The notes under the pieces are model-generated. The model ran no database searches. It worked only from the letters and a program-made list of their open reading frames with translations, and was not told where the DNA came from. A stretch of 5,347 nucleotides of DNA from Georgenia sp. (GTDB lineage Bacteria > Actinomycetota > Actinomycetes > Actinomycetales > Actinomycetaceae). The stretch lies in assembly GCA_027322565.1 (NCBI GenBank), contig DAHVRG010000260.1, forward strand, positions 1 through 5,347, given 5' to 3'. Below are positions 1-5,281 of the stretch, piece by piece. Within the stretch, counting starts at the first letter, position 1. Each line of letters starts with the position of its first letter. The translations under genes and the position numbers were made by a program.

Positions 1-722
1 GCGGTTCGGGGATCAAGGGTGCGCCGGTCGACCTGTCCACCGGCACGCTCACCGCAGATCGGGTCCGCATCCCGACTCCCAAGAAGTCCACCCCGAAAGC
101 GGTTGCCGGCGTCGTCGAGGAGCTCACCGCCGGCTTCGACCTCCCTCCCGAGGTCCCGGTCGGGCTCACCTTCCCCGCTCCGATCAAGCACGGCGTCGTG
201 CCCTTCATCGCCAACCTCCACAAGTCGTGGAAGGGCGTCAACGTGCCCGAGATCATGGGCACGGCGATCGGGCGCACCGTCATCGCCGTCAACGACGCCG
301 ACGCCGCCGGGTACGCCGAGGCCACCTACGGTGCGGCCAAGGGTGTCGAGGGGCTCGTCCTCGTCGTCACACTCGGCACCGGGATCGGCTCGGCGCTCAT
401 CATGGACGGCACGCTCGTGCCCAACACCGAGCTCGGTCACCTCGAGATCGACGGCCACGACGCCGAGAGCCGCGCCGCCGACTCCGCCCGGGAGCGGGAG
501 GACCTGTCCTGGGAGACGTGGGCGGGCCGGCTGCAGCGCTACTTCGAGACGGTGGAGATGCTCTTCTCCCCCGACCTCATCGTCGTCGGCGGCGGGGTGA
601 GCAAGAAGGCCGACAAGTTCCTCCCGCTCCTCGAGCTCCAGGCCCCGATCGTGCCCGCCGCGCTGCGCAACCAGGCCGGGATCGTCGGGGCGGCCGCCCT
701 CGCGGCCAGGCAGTACCGCTGA
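1..722 (+). CDS. ppgK: Polyphosphate glucokinase, 3' part (5' end outside the window)
   Basis: Phosphorylates glucose to glucose-6-phosphate in the cytoplasm, using polyphosphate (and usually also ATP) as donor. It belongs to the ROK (repressor, ORF, kinase) sugar kinase family. The open frame runs in from the left edge, with the first whole codon at position 3, giving 239 visible residues. Family members are about 250-270 residues, so only the start methionine and the beginning of the first phosphate loop are missing. Visible hallmarks are the end of that loop (GSGIKG), the catalytic-aspartate segment [10 protein letters not shown] (codons from 291), the second phosphate loop LGTGIGS (from 372), and ELGHLE followed by [10 protein letters not shown]. 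The cysteine zinc motif of many ROK kinases is absent, as is usual in polyphosphate glucokinases. The C-terminal [18 protein letters not shown] block is also typical. The stop is TGA at 720-722. The next gene is co-directional 20 bases on but appears to have its own promoter. Confidence 0.95.
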   Translation, partial: GSGIKGAPVDLSTGTLTADRVRIPTPKKSTPKAVAGVVEELTAGFDLPPEVPVGLTFPAPIKHGVVPFIANLHKSWKGVNVPEIMGTAIGRTVIAVNDADAAGYAEATYGAAKGVEGLVLVVTLGTGIGSALIMDGTLVPNTELGHLEIDGHDAESRAADSAREREDLSWETWAGRLQRYFETVEMLFSPDLIVVGGGVSKKADKFLPLLELQAPIVPAALRNQAGIVGAAALAARQYR

Positions 723-730
723 CCCGCGCG

Positions 731-742
731 TAGCCTGCTCGC
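731..742 (+). promoter_or_regulatory. Candidate -10 element of a leaderless promoter
   Basis: TAGCCT at 731-736 fits the actinobacterial -10 pattern TANNNT. It lies 6 bases before the ATG at 743, so it would occupy exactly -12 to -7 if transcription began at the A of that ATG. No Shine-Dalgarno sequence is visible in the 20-base gap, which agrees with a leaderless mRNA. No good -35 hexamer is seen near 708-713, which is common for such promoters. Readthrough from ppgK is also possible. Confidence 0.5.
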
Positions 743-1501
743 ATGCTCGAGCGGGTCACCCGCCGGGTGTGGGTGACCACCTCCCCCACCTGGCTCACGA
801 CGTCGACGATCGTCGTCGACGACGACGGCGCGTGCCTGCTCGTCGACCCGACCCTCACCCCCGCCGACCTCGTCGCCCTCGAGCGGGAGATCACGGCCCG
901 CGGCTGGCACGTCACCGCCGCCTTCTCCACCCACCCGCACTGGGACCACGTGCTGTGGTCCGACGCACTGCCCGACGTGCCCCGCTGGGCCACCCCCGCG
1001 GCCGTGGCCGCCACGGCGGACGCCGAGCTGGTCGCCCAGGCCGTGGAGGACCTGCCGGGCCATCGCTGGGACGTCATCGGCGGCACCACCCCGCTGGCAC
1101 CGGACACGACCGAGCTGCCGTGGTCCGGCCCGCGCGCCGTCGTCGTCCCCACCCCCGGGCATGCTCCGGGGCACGCCGGGCTCCACCTGCCCGACGAGGG
1201 CGTCCTCGTCGCCGGCGACATGGTCTCCGACATCGAGGTGCCGCTGCTCGCCGACGGCGACGGCGCGGCCGACGACTACCGCCGCTCGCTCCAGCACCTT
1301 GCCGGGCTCGACGTCGCGCACGTCGTCCCCGGGCACGGCAGGGTGGCGAAGGGCGCCGAGCTGCAGCGTCGCATCGTCGCCGACCACCGGTACCTCGACG
1401 ACCTCACCGCCGGCGTGGAGGCGCTCGACCCTCGGCTCGGTGCGCCGCGGGTCCGGCAGGAGCACGAGGCACAGGTCGCCCGGTTCGCGGGTGACGGCTG
1501 A
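743..1501 (+). CDS. MBL-fold (metallo-beta-lactamase superfamily) metallo-hydrolase
   Basis: A 252-residue cytoplasmic hydrolase of the metallo-beta-lactamase fold, closest in style to glyoxalase II-like enzymes. The metal-binding set is complete: HPHWDH at residues 64-69 (H64, H66, D68, H69), H140 in the TPGHAPGH motif, D159 in VAGD, and H198 in VPGHG. These would hold two metal ions, usually zinc, and activate a water molecule. The substrate cannot be read from the sequence; thioesters, lactones and phosphoesters are all cut by relatives. There is no signal peptide and no cysteine in the active-site motifs. The N-terminus starts directly with the first beta strands of the fold, supporting the ATG at 743. 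The gene probably has its own leaderless promoter, and its TGA stop lies inside a stem shared with the convergent gene. Confidence 0.9.
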   Translation: MLERVTRRVWVTTSPTWLTTSTIVVDDDGACLLVDPTLTPADLVALEREITARGWHVTAAFSTHPHWDHVLWSDALPDVPRWATPAAVAATADAELVAQAVEDLPGHRWDVIGGTTPLAPDTTELPWSGPRAVVVPTPGHAPGHAGLHLPDEGVLVAGDMVSDIEVPLLADGDGAADDYRRSLQHLAGLDVAHVVPGHGRVAKGAELQRRIVADHRYLDDLTAGVEALDPRLGAPRVRQEHEAQVARFAGDG

Positions 1502-1520
1502 GGTGGGTCAGCCGGTCACC
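1490..1520. terminator. Bidirectional stem-loop spanning two convergent stop codons
   Basis: The arms GGTGACGGCTGA (1490-1501) and TCAGCC-g-GTCACC (1508-1520) pair over 12 base pairs with a single bulged G at 1514. The 6-base loop (1502-1507) is exactly the gap between the two genes. The stop codon of the MBL hydrolase (1499-1501) and the complement of the stop of the leftward membrane-protein gene (1508-1510) form the innermost pairs. No U-tract follows on either strand, but terminators lacking one are often proposed in high-GC Actinobacteria. The position at a convergent junction supports a shared terminator. Confidence 0.6.
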
Positions 1521-1717
1521 GCCGCGAGCACGAGCGCGGCGGTGAGCAGCGCGGTGTGGACGGCGCTGAGGAGCAGCCCGACGGTCACGAGCCAGCTCCC
1601 ACCGGGCCGTCCGCGCCGCGCGTAGTAGCCCGCGACCAGCCCGAGCGGGCCCAGGCCGAAGATCCCGAGGAAGAGTGTGGCGAGCGCGAGCCCGCTCCGG
1701 GAGCCGCCCTCAGACAT
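1508..1717 (-). CDS. Small two-helix membrane protein, last gene of the operon
   Basis: A 69-residue protein with two predicted membrane helices, at about residues 9-31 and 42-67. They are joined by a short, strongly basic loop (YYARRGRPGGS), which by the positive-inside rule faces the cytoplasm, with both ends outside. The glycine-rich first helix (FLGIFGLGPLGLVAGYYARR) resembles the DUF4190-type small membrane proteins common in Actinobacteria; this is a resemblance only, and no function is known. The ATG at 1717 is preceded by GGAGG (1728-1724) at 6-base spacing, the clearest ribosome binding site in the operon. It overlaps the end of the upstream gene by 8 bases (ATGTCTGA), so it is probably translationally coupled. 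The basic loop, two clean helices and strong binding site make it a real gene despite its size. Confidence 0.8.
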   Translation of the reverse strand: MSEGGSRSGLALATLFLGIFGLGPLGLVAGYYARRGRPGGSWLVTVGLLLSAVHTALLTAALVLAAVTG

Positions 1718-2291
1718 CGGTCACCTCCGTCGCCGCCACGAGTGTTCCCGACTCGTCCTCGACCCAGACGTCGTCGGCGAGCCCGTCGAGCAGGTCGAGC
1801 ATGGCGAGGGCGGCCCCCGGGTCGAGCGTGGCCATGGTCAGGAGGACGGTCACCCAGCCCAGCTCCCAGCGGTAGACGACGGTGACGAGGAGGTCGTCCG
1901 TGCTCTCGTGGGCCCGACCGGCGACGATGGTCCGGGTGCCGCGGCCGAGGTGCTCGGCGTCGACGACGTCCTCGACGGGCTCGAGCGGGGAGACCGGCTC
2001 CACCGGGCCCAGCTCCTCGGTCGGCACCGCGCGGAGCCGGACCTTGTGCATCGGCGAGCCGTCGTCGGGGAGGTAGAGGTACACGGTGCCGGCGTGCTTT
2101 CCGTTCTCGTGCTCGGCGAGGTCGTGGAGTACCCGCGTGAGCACGGCGGCGTCCTCGGGCGAGCGCGCCCGGTCCGCCGCGACGGCACGGGCCCACTCCT
2201 CCGGTGTGGCGGCGCCGGCGTCCGGGTAGGAGGCGGGGACCCGCACCCACAGGTCCGGGTCGGGGTCGGCGGCGAGGACCAGGCGCTGCAT
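1710..2291 (-). CDS. Uncharacterised 193-residue protein, possibly related to its upstream neighbour
   Basis: I do not recognise the family. The protein is acidic and soluble-looking, with no signal peptide. Its layout parallels the upstream 202-residue protein: a W-x-RVP element near the N-terminus (residues 15-19), a helical stretch, the strand YLYLP (71-75; ELYLP in the neighbour), a valine-rich strand ending in VP, and two C-terminal strands, VTVVYRWE and WVTVLLTMAT (136-155), before a final amphipathic helix. This order resembles PsbP/Mog1-like alpha/beta proteins such as LpqN or DUF1795, which is an inference from layout only. The chosen ATG at 2291 overlaps the previous stop by one base (TGATG) and has GGTGGG at 2304-2299 upstream; a GTG at 2303 would add four residues but lacks a binding site. 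Its 3' end overlaps the next gene by 8 bases. Confidence 0.75.
   Translation of the reverse strand: MQRLVLAADPDPDLWVRVPASYPDAGAATPEEWARAVAADRARSPEDAAVLTRVLHDLAEHENGKHAGTVYLYLPDDGSPMHKVRLRAVPTEELGPVEPVSPLEPVEDVVDAEHLGRGTRTIVAGRAHESTDDLLVTVVYRWELGWVTVLLTMATLDPGAALAMLDLLDGLADDVWVEDESGTLVAATEVTDV
1722..1728 (-). promoter_or_regulatory. Strong ribosome binding site of the 69-residue membrane protein
   Basis: On the minus strand GGAGGTG occupies 1728-1722, and its GGAGG core sits 6 bases before the ATG at 1717. It matches the anti-Shine-Dalgarno sequence almost perfectly and lies inside the coding sequence of the upstream gene. It decides the start of the small gene and allows initiation independent of coupling. 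Confidence 0.7.
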
Positions 2292-2899
2292 CAGCCGGCC
2301 CACCGGAAGGTGGAGACCATGGCGTCGACGAGGTCGGTGACGGCATCGGCCACGTCCGCCCCGCCCTCCGCCGTCGACTCCAGGACGCTGGCCGACATGA
2401 CGACGAAGCGACCCCGGTCCTCGGGGTCGGCGAGGAAGTAGACGACCTGCCGGACCGCCGCCTCGACCTCGGCGAGGTCCTCGCCCAGGTTCGCGGGCTC
2501 CTGGCGGTGCTCGGCGCGGACCGCCGGCTTGCCGCCGACGTCGAGGACCTCGGCCCCACGGCGCCGCGCTGCGACCGCGAGCAGGACGTCCATCGGGTCG
2601 GCGTCCTCGGCGAGCGCCGGCACGCTGACGACGACGGAGGCGGGGACCGACACGCCGTGCACCTGCTCGGTCGGCAGGTAGAGCTCCACCCCGGACTGTG
2701 CCTCGGCGGCCTTGACCTGCTGGTGCAGCAGCTCCTGCAGCCGGCGGCGCACCCGGACCGCACGGGCGTCGTCGACCCCGGCGACCGCCCGGTCGAGGAT
2801 GGCGCGGATCGCGGAGGAGGCCCCCGGACCGACCGGGACCCGGGACCAGCCGGCGGGCAGCACGATCGTGAAGGGACGTCGCTGCGCCGTCACGCTCAC
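2291..2899 (-). CDS. Uncharacterised 202-residue protein, PsbP/Mog1-like layout
   Basis: The family is not recognised with certainty. The N-terminus has FTIVLPAGWSRVP (residues 10-22), typical in style of PsbP/Mog1-fold proteins (LpqN, DUF1795), in which a first strand leads into P-x-GW. A long charged helix follows (about 28-68), then GVELYLP (70-76), VSVPASVVVSVPAL (83-96), an alpha/beta middle, the strands QVVYFLAD and RFVVMSASV (151-172), and a last helix ending DAMVSTFRW (192-200). That ending also recalls the ...SFR close of PsbP-like domains. There is no signal peptide, so it probably works in the cytoplasm, perhaps as a chaperone for the secreted protein of the same operon; that is inference. 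The GTG at 2899 is chosen because it overlaps the upstream stop as GTGA and has GGAGAGGGG at 2914-2906. The frame stays open upstream but only as a shadow of the membrane-protein gene. Confidence 0.75.
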   Translation of the reverse strand: MSVTAQRRPFTIVLPAGWSRVPVGPGASSAIRAILDRAVAGVDDARAVRVRRRLQELLHQQVKAAEAQSGVELYLPTEQVHGVSVPASVVVSVPALAEDADPMDVLLAVAARRRGAEVLDVGGKPAVRAEHRQEPANLGEDLAEVEAAVRQVVYFLADPEDRGRFVVMSASVLESTAEGGADVADAVTDLVDAMVSTFRWAG

Positions 2900-3468
2900 C
2901 GCCTGCCCCTCTCCGGGCGGGCGCGGGCCGGCGTGCGGCCGGTGCCGCGCAGCCCGCGGACGAGCCCGGCCAGCGCGGTGGCCACGGCGGTCGCCACCCA
3001 CAGGACCACCGCCGGGGAGGAGGCCCCGTAGACGTCGTCCCAGAACGGTGAGGACGTCACGGCGGAGACGTTCGCGGACACGTGGTGGGCGAGCGCGCCG
3101 AGGGCGAGGGAGCCCCAGAACGCCAGGGTGGGAGGGACGCACGCCGTCCCCGTGTCGCGCAGCCGCGGGTCCTGCCGCGCCATGACGACGATCGAGTGCA
3201 CCGCGAGCGCCGCGCCCCACAGCGCGAGCGCGCAGACCGCGACGATGCTCCCCCACGTCACGAGGTAGACGTAGAAGGACGCCCAGCGGGTGCCCGCGTC
3301 CCCGGCGGTGAGGTCGGCGAAGGTCTCGGCCAGCCCTCCCCGCGGGAGCAGGTAGCCGAATGCGTGGACGGGGACGGCCAGCCAGGCGAACGCCGCCACG
3401 GTGAGCACGGCCACGACCTGGAACTGGCGGACGGGAGTGGCGAGGAAGGCTCGGAGCGCGCTCGTCAC
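2896..3468 (-). CDS. Four-helix integral membrane protein of unknown function
   Basis: A 190-residue protein with four predicted membrane segments, at about residues 16-41, 64-97, 113-129 (weaker, ending in HH) and 150-170. The N- and C-termini would be cytoplasmic, and the arginine-rich tail (171-190) supports that. The loop from 42 to 63 and the segment SANVSAVTSSPFWDDVYG (131-148) would face outwards. I recognise no family. Sitting directly after the putative type VII secreted protein, it could be an immunity protein against a membrane-acting effector or an export helper; neither is shown by sequence. The GTG at 3468 overlaps the upstream stop (GTGA), with GGGGAG at 3477-3472, although the 3-base spacing is short. 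Longer starts upstream fall inside the previous gene and add a disordered, arginine/glycine-rich segment, so they are rejected. Confidence 0.8.
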   Translation of the reverse strand: MTSALRAFLATPVRQFQVVAVLTVAAFAWLAVPVHAFGYLLPRGGLAETFADLTAGDAGTRWASFYVYLVTWGSIVAVCALALWGAALAVHSIVVMARQDPRLRDTGTACVPPTLAFWGSLALGALAHHVSANVSAVTSSPFWDDVYGASSPAVVLWVATAVATALAGLVRGLRGTGRTPARARPERGRR

Positions 3469-4859
3469 CGGCTCCCCACGACGTCGTCCTGCCTGCCCTG
3501 GTCCGGGACCATCGCGTCGATGTGCTCCCCCAGCCACGTCGCCCCCGGCCGCGGGGCACCGGACAGGTCCGCACCCCAGACGGTGTGCACGGTGGAGAGG
3601 TTCGACAGCGTGCCGCTCACCTGCGACATGGAGTAGAGCTCGGCGGCCGCCCGGCCACCCCCCATGCCGGGTGCCCGCATCGCCGCGTAGTAGGACATCT
3701 GGTAGGCGTCACCACCTCCGGCGGCGATGACGTTGCCCCACCCGTTGGTCGCGACGTTGTGGCGCGCCGCGCGCAGCATCGACGACGGGTCGAGCACGCT
3801 CCACGACGGCGCCGTCGTCATCCGCGAGTACTCGGCCGCCTGTGCCTGGCGCCCCTGCTCCATCCGCTGCCGCCGCTGCTTGTTCCGGCTCTTCCCGCCG
3901 GGCCGGTGGCGCCCGTGCGGCATCCGGGTACCGCGGGGCACCGGCGGGCCGGCGAGCACGTTCGACCGGTTCCCGGCCACGCGGGAGACTCGGGCCGCAC
4001 GCGCCCCACGCATCCCCAGGGCGAGCAGCTTGCCCGCCCCGAGCGTGGCCAGCCCGAAGACGTCCCAGGCGAAGTCCGTCCAGTCCTTGTTGCCGTTCTC
4101 GGCGAGCGCGAAGTTGATCGCGGCCGCACCGAGCCCGATCCCCAGCCCGACGAGGACGTTGACACCGGGGATGAACAGCGCGACGACGGCGACGACGGCA
4201 CCGGCGATCGCCAGGACCTTGGCGATGCCGTCGAGGAGGTCGGCGTGCCGGTTGAGGAACTGTCGCCAGGCGGAGTCGTTGAGGTCGTTGACCTCGAGCG
4301 CGGAGTCGATCAGCGTCATCGTCGACTCGGCTGCGCCGTCGCGGTGGTTGATGGCGGCAGTGAGCGCACTGCGGGCGTCGGAGAGGTCACCCTGCGCCGA
4401 CGACAGGCGCCCGAGGGCGTCGTCGAGGCGCTCCTGCGCGGTGGTCCGGTCGCTGTCCTCGACTGCGTACTGGAGGTCGAGCGAGGCACTGTTGACGTCC
4501 GCCTCCGCCTCCCACACCCGCTCCCGGGCGGAGACCGCGGCCTCGAGCGCGGACAGCGACATCGACTGCGCCTCGCGCAGCGGCCCGGCGTACCCGGCGA
4601 GCGCCTCGGCGGTCTGCGCGTAGCGCTCCTCGACCAGGGCGATCTCGTCCGCGACCAGCCGTGCCCGCTCGCGGAAGGCGTCGACCGCCTGGCTCTGCTG
4701 CCCGTCGGAGGAGGCGATCTGGCGCAGGTTGCGGGCGGCGTCGGCGATGACGGTGGCGACCTCGGCCATGTGGACGGCGCCGTCCTCGACCTCGTCCGGC
4801 GAGCCGGGGACGGGGTCGACGTACCAGTCCAGCGCGGACCAGTCGCTCGGGCGGCTCAC
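3465..4859 (-). CDS. Putative type VII secretion system (T7SS) secreted protein, effector-like
   Basis: A 464-residue protein with the architecture of actinobacterial T7SS-secreted polymorphic proteins. Residues 11-110 form a WXG100-like helical secretion domain, opening with YVDPVPGSPDEV and running through helices from VHMAEVATVIADAARNLRQI to YAQTAEALAGYAGPL. Residues 105-178 are a charged coiled-coil-like stretch. DSAWRQFLNRHADLLDGIAK (195-214) is the usual lead-in to the hydrophobic region (215-252, then 262-284). A strongly basic linker (284-338) precedes a glycine/alanine-rich C-terminal region (340-464) with no toxin motif I recognise. YAVED (131-135) fits the YxxxD/E export signal, but lies later than usual. 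There is no Sec signal peptide. The GTG at 4859 overlaps the stop of the EspC-like gene (GTGA), as expected for a partner pair. The role is inferred: it may act in bacterial competition, or be a structural or secreted protein without toxicity. Confidence 0.75.
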   Translation of the reverse strand: MSRPSDWSALDWYVDPVPGSPDEVEDGAVHMAEVATVIADAARNLRQIASSDGQQSQAVDAFRERARLVADEIALVEERYAQTAEALAGYAGPLREAQSMSLSALEAAVSARERVWEAEADVNSASLDLQYAVEDSDRTTAQERLDDALGRLSSAQGDLSDARSALTAAINHRDGAAESTMTLIDSALEVNDLNDSAWRQFLNRHADLLDGIAKVLAIAGAVVAVVALFIPGVNVLVGLGIGLGAAAINFALAENGNKDWTDFAWDVFGLATLGAGKLLALGMRGARAARVSRVAGNRSNVLAGPPVPRGTRMPHGRHRPGGKSRNKQRRQRMEQGRQAQAAEYSRMTTAPSWSVLDPSSMLRAARHNVATNGWGNVIAAGGGDAYQMSYYAAMRAPGMGGGRAAAELYSMSQVSGTLSNLSTVHTVWGADLSGAPRPGATWLGEHIDAMVPDQGRQDDVVGSR

Positions 4860-5176
4860 TGGGGCACCGCCCCACCGGCGGTCTGGACCTCCGGGTCGAG
4901 CGTCAGCTTGTCGGCGAGCAGCTGGTCCAGCTCCTCGAAGGCGAGGCCCACCCCCGCGGCGACGTCGGCGAGGCTGCCGATCGTCTCGAGCATCTCCTGG
5001 CGGCGGCTCTGCCAGGTGAGCGCGAAGTCGGTGACCTTCCGGGCGAGGCCAGGGTGGCCGACGTGGTCGGCCAGGGCCTCGGCGTCGTGGTCGGCGTACA
5101 TGAACGTGTCGACGATCGCCCCCAGCTGCCCGCCCGCCTCGACGAGCAGCTCGGTGTCCACCACGAGCCTTCCCAT
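4856..5176 (-). CDS. EspC/WXG100-like type VII secretion partner protein
   Basis: A 106-residue, all-helical protein of the size and pattern of EspC-type or WXG100-like T7SS substrates. It opens with VVDTELLVEAGGQLGAIVDT, as in EspC-like proteins (an initial V-D-x-E-x-L followed by an amphipathic helix). It then has a turn at GHPGLARKVTDFALTWQSRR (40-59) and a second long helix to about residue 92. W55 sits near the turn but is not followed by x-G, so this is not a classical WXG motif. No YxxxD/E motif follows helix 2; YADHD (27-31) lies in helix 1. As first gene of the operon, overlapping the larger secreted protein, it probably forms the helical heterodimer needed for export. The ATG at 5176 is chosen over the longer frame because of AAGGG at 5186-5182 with 5-base spacing. 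A GTG at 5182 would add two residues. Confidence 0.75.
   Translation of the reverse strand: MGRLVVDTELLVEAGGQLGAIVDTFMYADHDAEALADHVGHPGLARKVTDFALTWQSRRQEMLETIGSLADVAAGVGLAFEELDQLLADKLTLDPEVQTAGGAVPQ
4860..4874. repeat. Inverted repeat abutting the start codon of the secreted-protein gene
   Basis: TGGGGC (4860-4865), a 3-base spacer and GCCCCA (4869-4874) form a perfect 6-base-pair stem directly before the GTG at 4859 on the minus strand. The G-rich arm is the only Shine-Dalgarno-like sequence for that gene (GGTGGGG), so the hairpin would mask it until a ribosome finishing the upstream gene opens it. It lies in codons for the last residues of the EspC-like protein (GGAVPQ), so chance from GC-rich codons is possible. 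Confidence 0.4.
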
Positions 5177-5181
5177 GGTCA

Positions 5182-5219
5182 CCCTTCTGTGCGGTCGGAG
5201 CCGGTCGCCGTCATTTCTA
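5182..5219 (-). promoter_or_regulatory. Candidate operon promoter -10 and first ribosome binding site
   Basis: On the minus strand TAGAAA (5219-5214) is the only AT-rich hexamer between the upstream gene and the operon and could be a -10 element. Transcription would then begin near 5207 and give a leader of about 30 bases. The ribosome binding site AAGGG follows at 5186-5182. No convincing -35 is seen 16-18 bases upstream, so the promoter call is weak, while the ribosome binding site is good. Confidence 0.4.
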
Positions 5220-5252
5220 CCGCACCCGGGCGCCGCGGGACGAACCTGTGTG

Positions 5253-5268
5253 TGGGGAGAACTCCCCA
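5253..5268. repeat. 16-base inverted repeat upstream of the operon (operator or terminator)
   Basis: TGGGGAG (5253-5259) and CTCCCCA (5262-5268) are perfect 7-base arms separated by AA. The site starts 13 bases past the stop of the upstream gene and lies about 34 bases before the candidate -10 of the operon. As RNA it could fold with 6 base pairs and a 4-base loop, a modest terminator without a U-tract; as DNA it fits a binding site for a dimeric regulator. The sequence alone does not separate the two. Confidence 0.45.
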
Positions 5269-5281
5269 TCGCCCCGGCGCG

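Noticed and set aside
804..815. Perfect 12-base palindrome CGACGATCGTCG
   Set aside because: It lies within coding sequence for the valine/aspartate run of the MBL hydrolase (IVVDDD), and GTC/GAC codons readily produce such palindromes. It is not near a promoter.
539..1465. 308-residue open frame on the minus strand opposite the MBL hydrolase
   Set aside because: The plus strand carries the complete metal-binding motif set of the hydrolase; the antisense protein is low-complexity Gly/Arg/Val with no motif.
1677..3031. Plus-strand frames of 254 and 275 residues over the downstream half of the operon
   Set aside because: Their composition is Arg/Asp/Gly/His repeats typical of antisense reading of GC-rich genes. 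The minus frames have good ribosome binding sites and coherent strand and helix patterns.
2291..3574. Extended 427-residue version of the 202-residue protein, starting inside the secreted-protein gene
   Set aside because: The extra N-terminal part is an Arg/Gly-rich shadow of the membrane-protein gene. The GTG at 2899 has a ribosome binding site and a 4-base overlap with the preceding stop.
4856..5269. 137-residue version of the EspC-like protein
   Set aside because: The additional 31 residues are Pro/Arg/Gly-rich and unlike the family, and would place the start over the candidate promoter. The ATG at 5176 has a well-spaced ribosome binding site.
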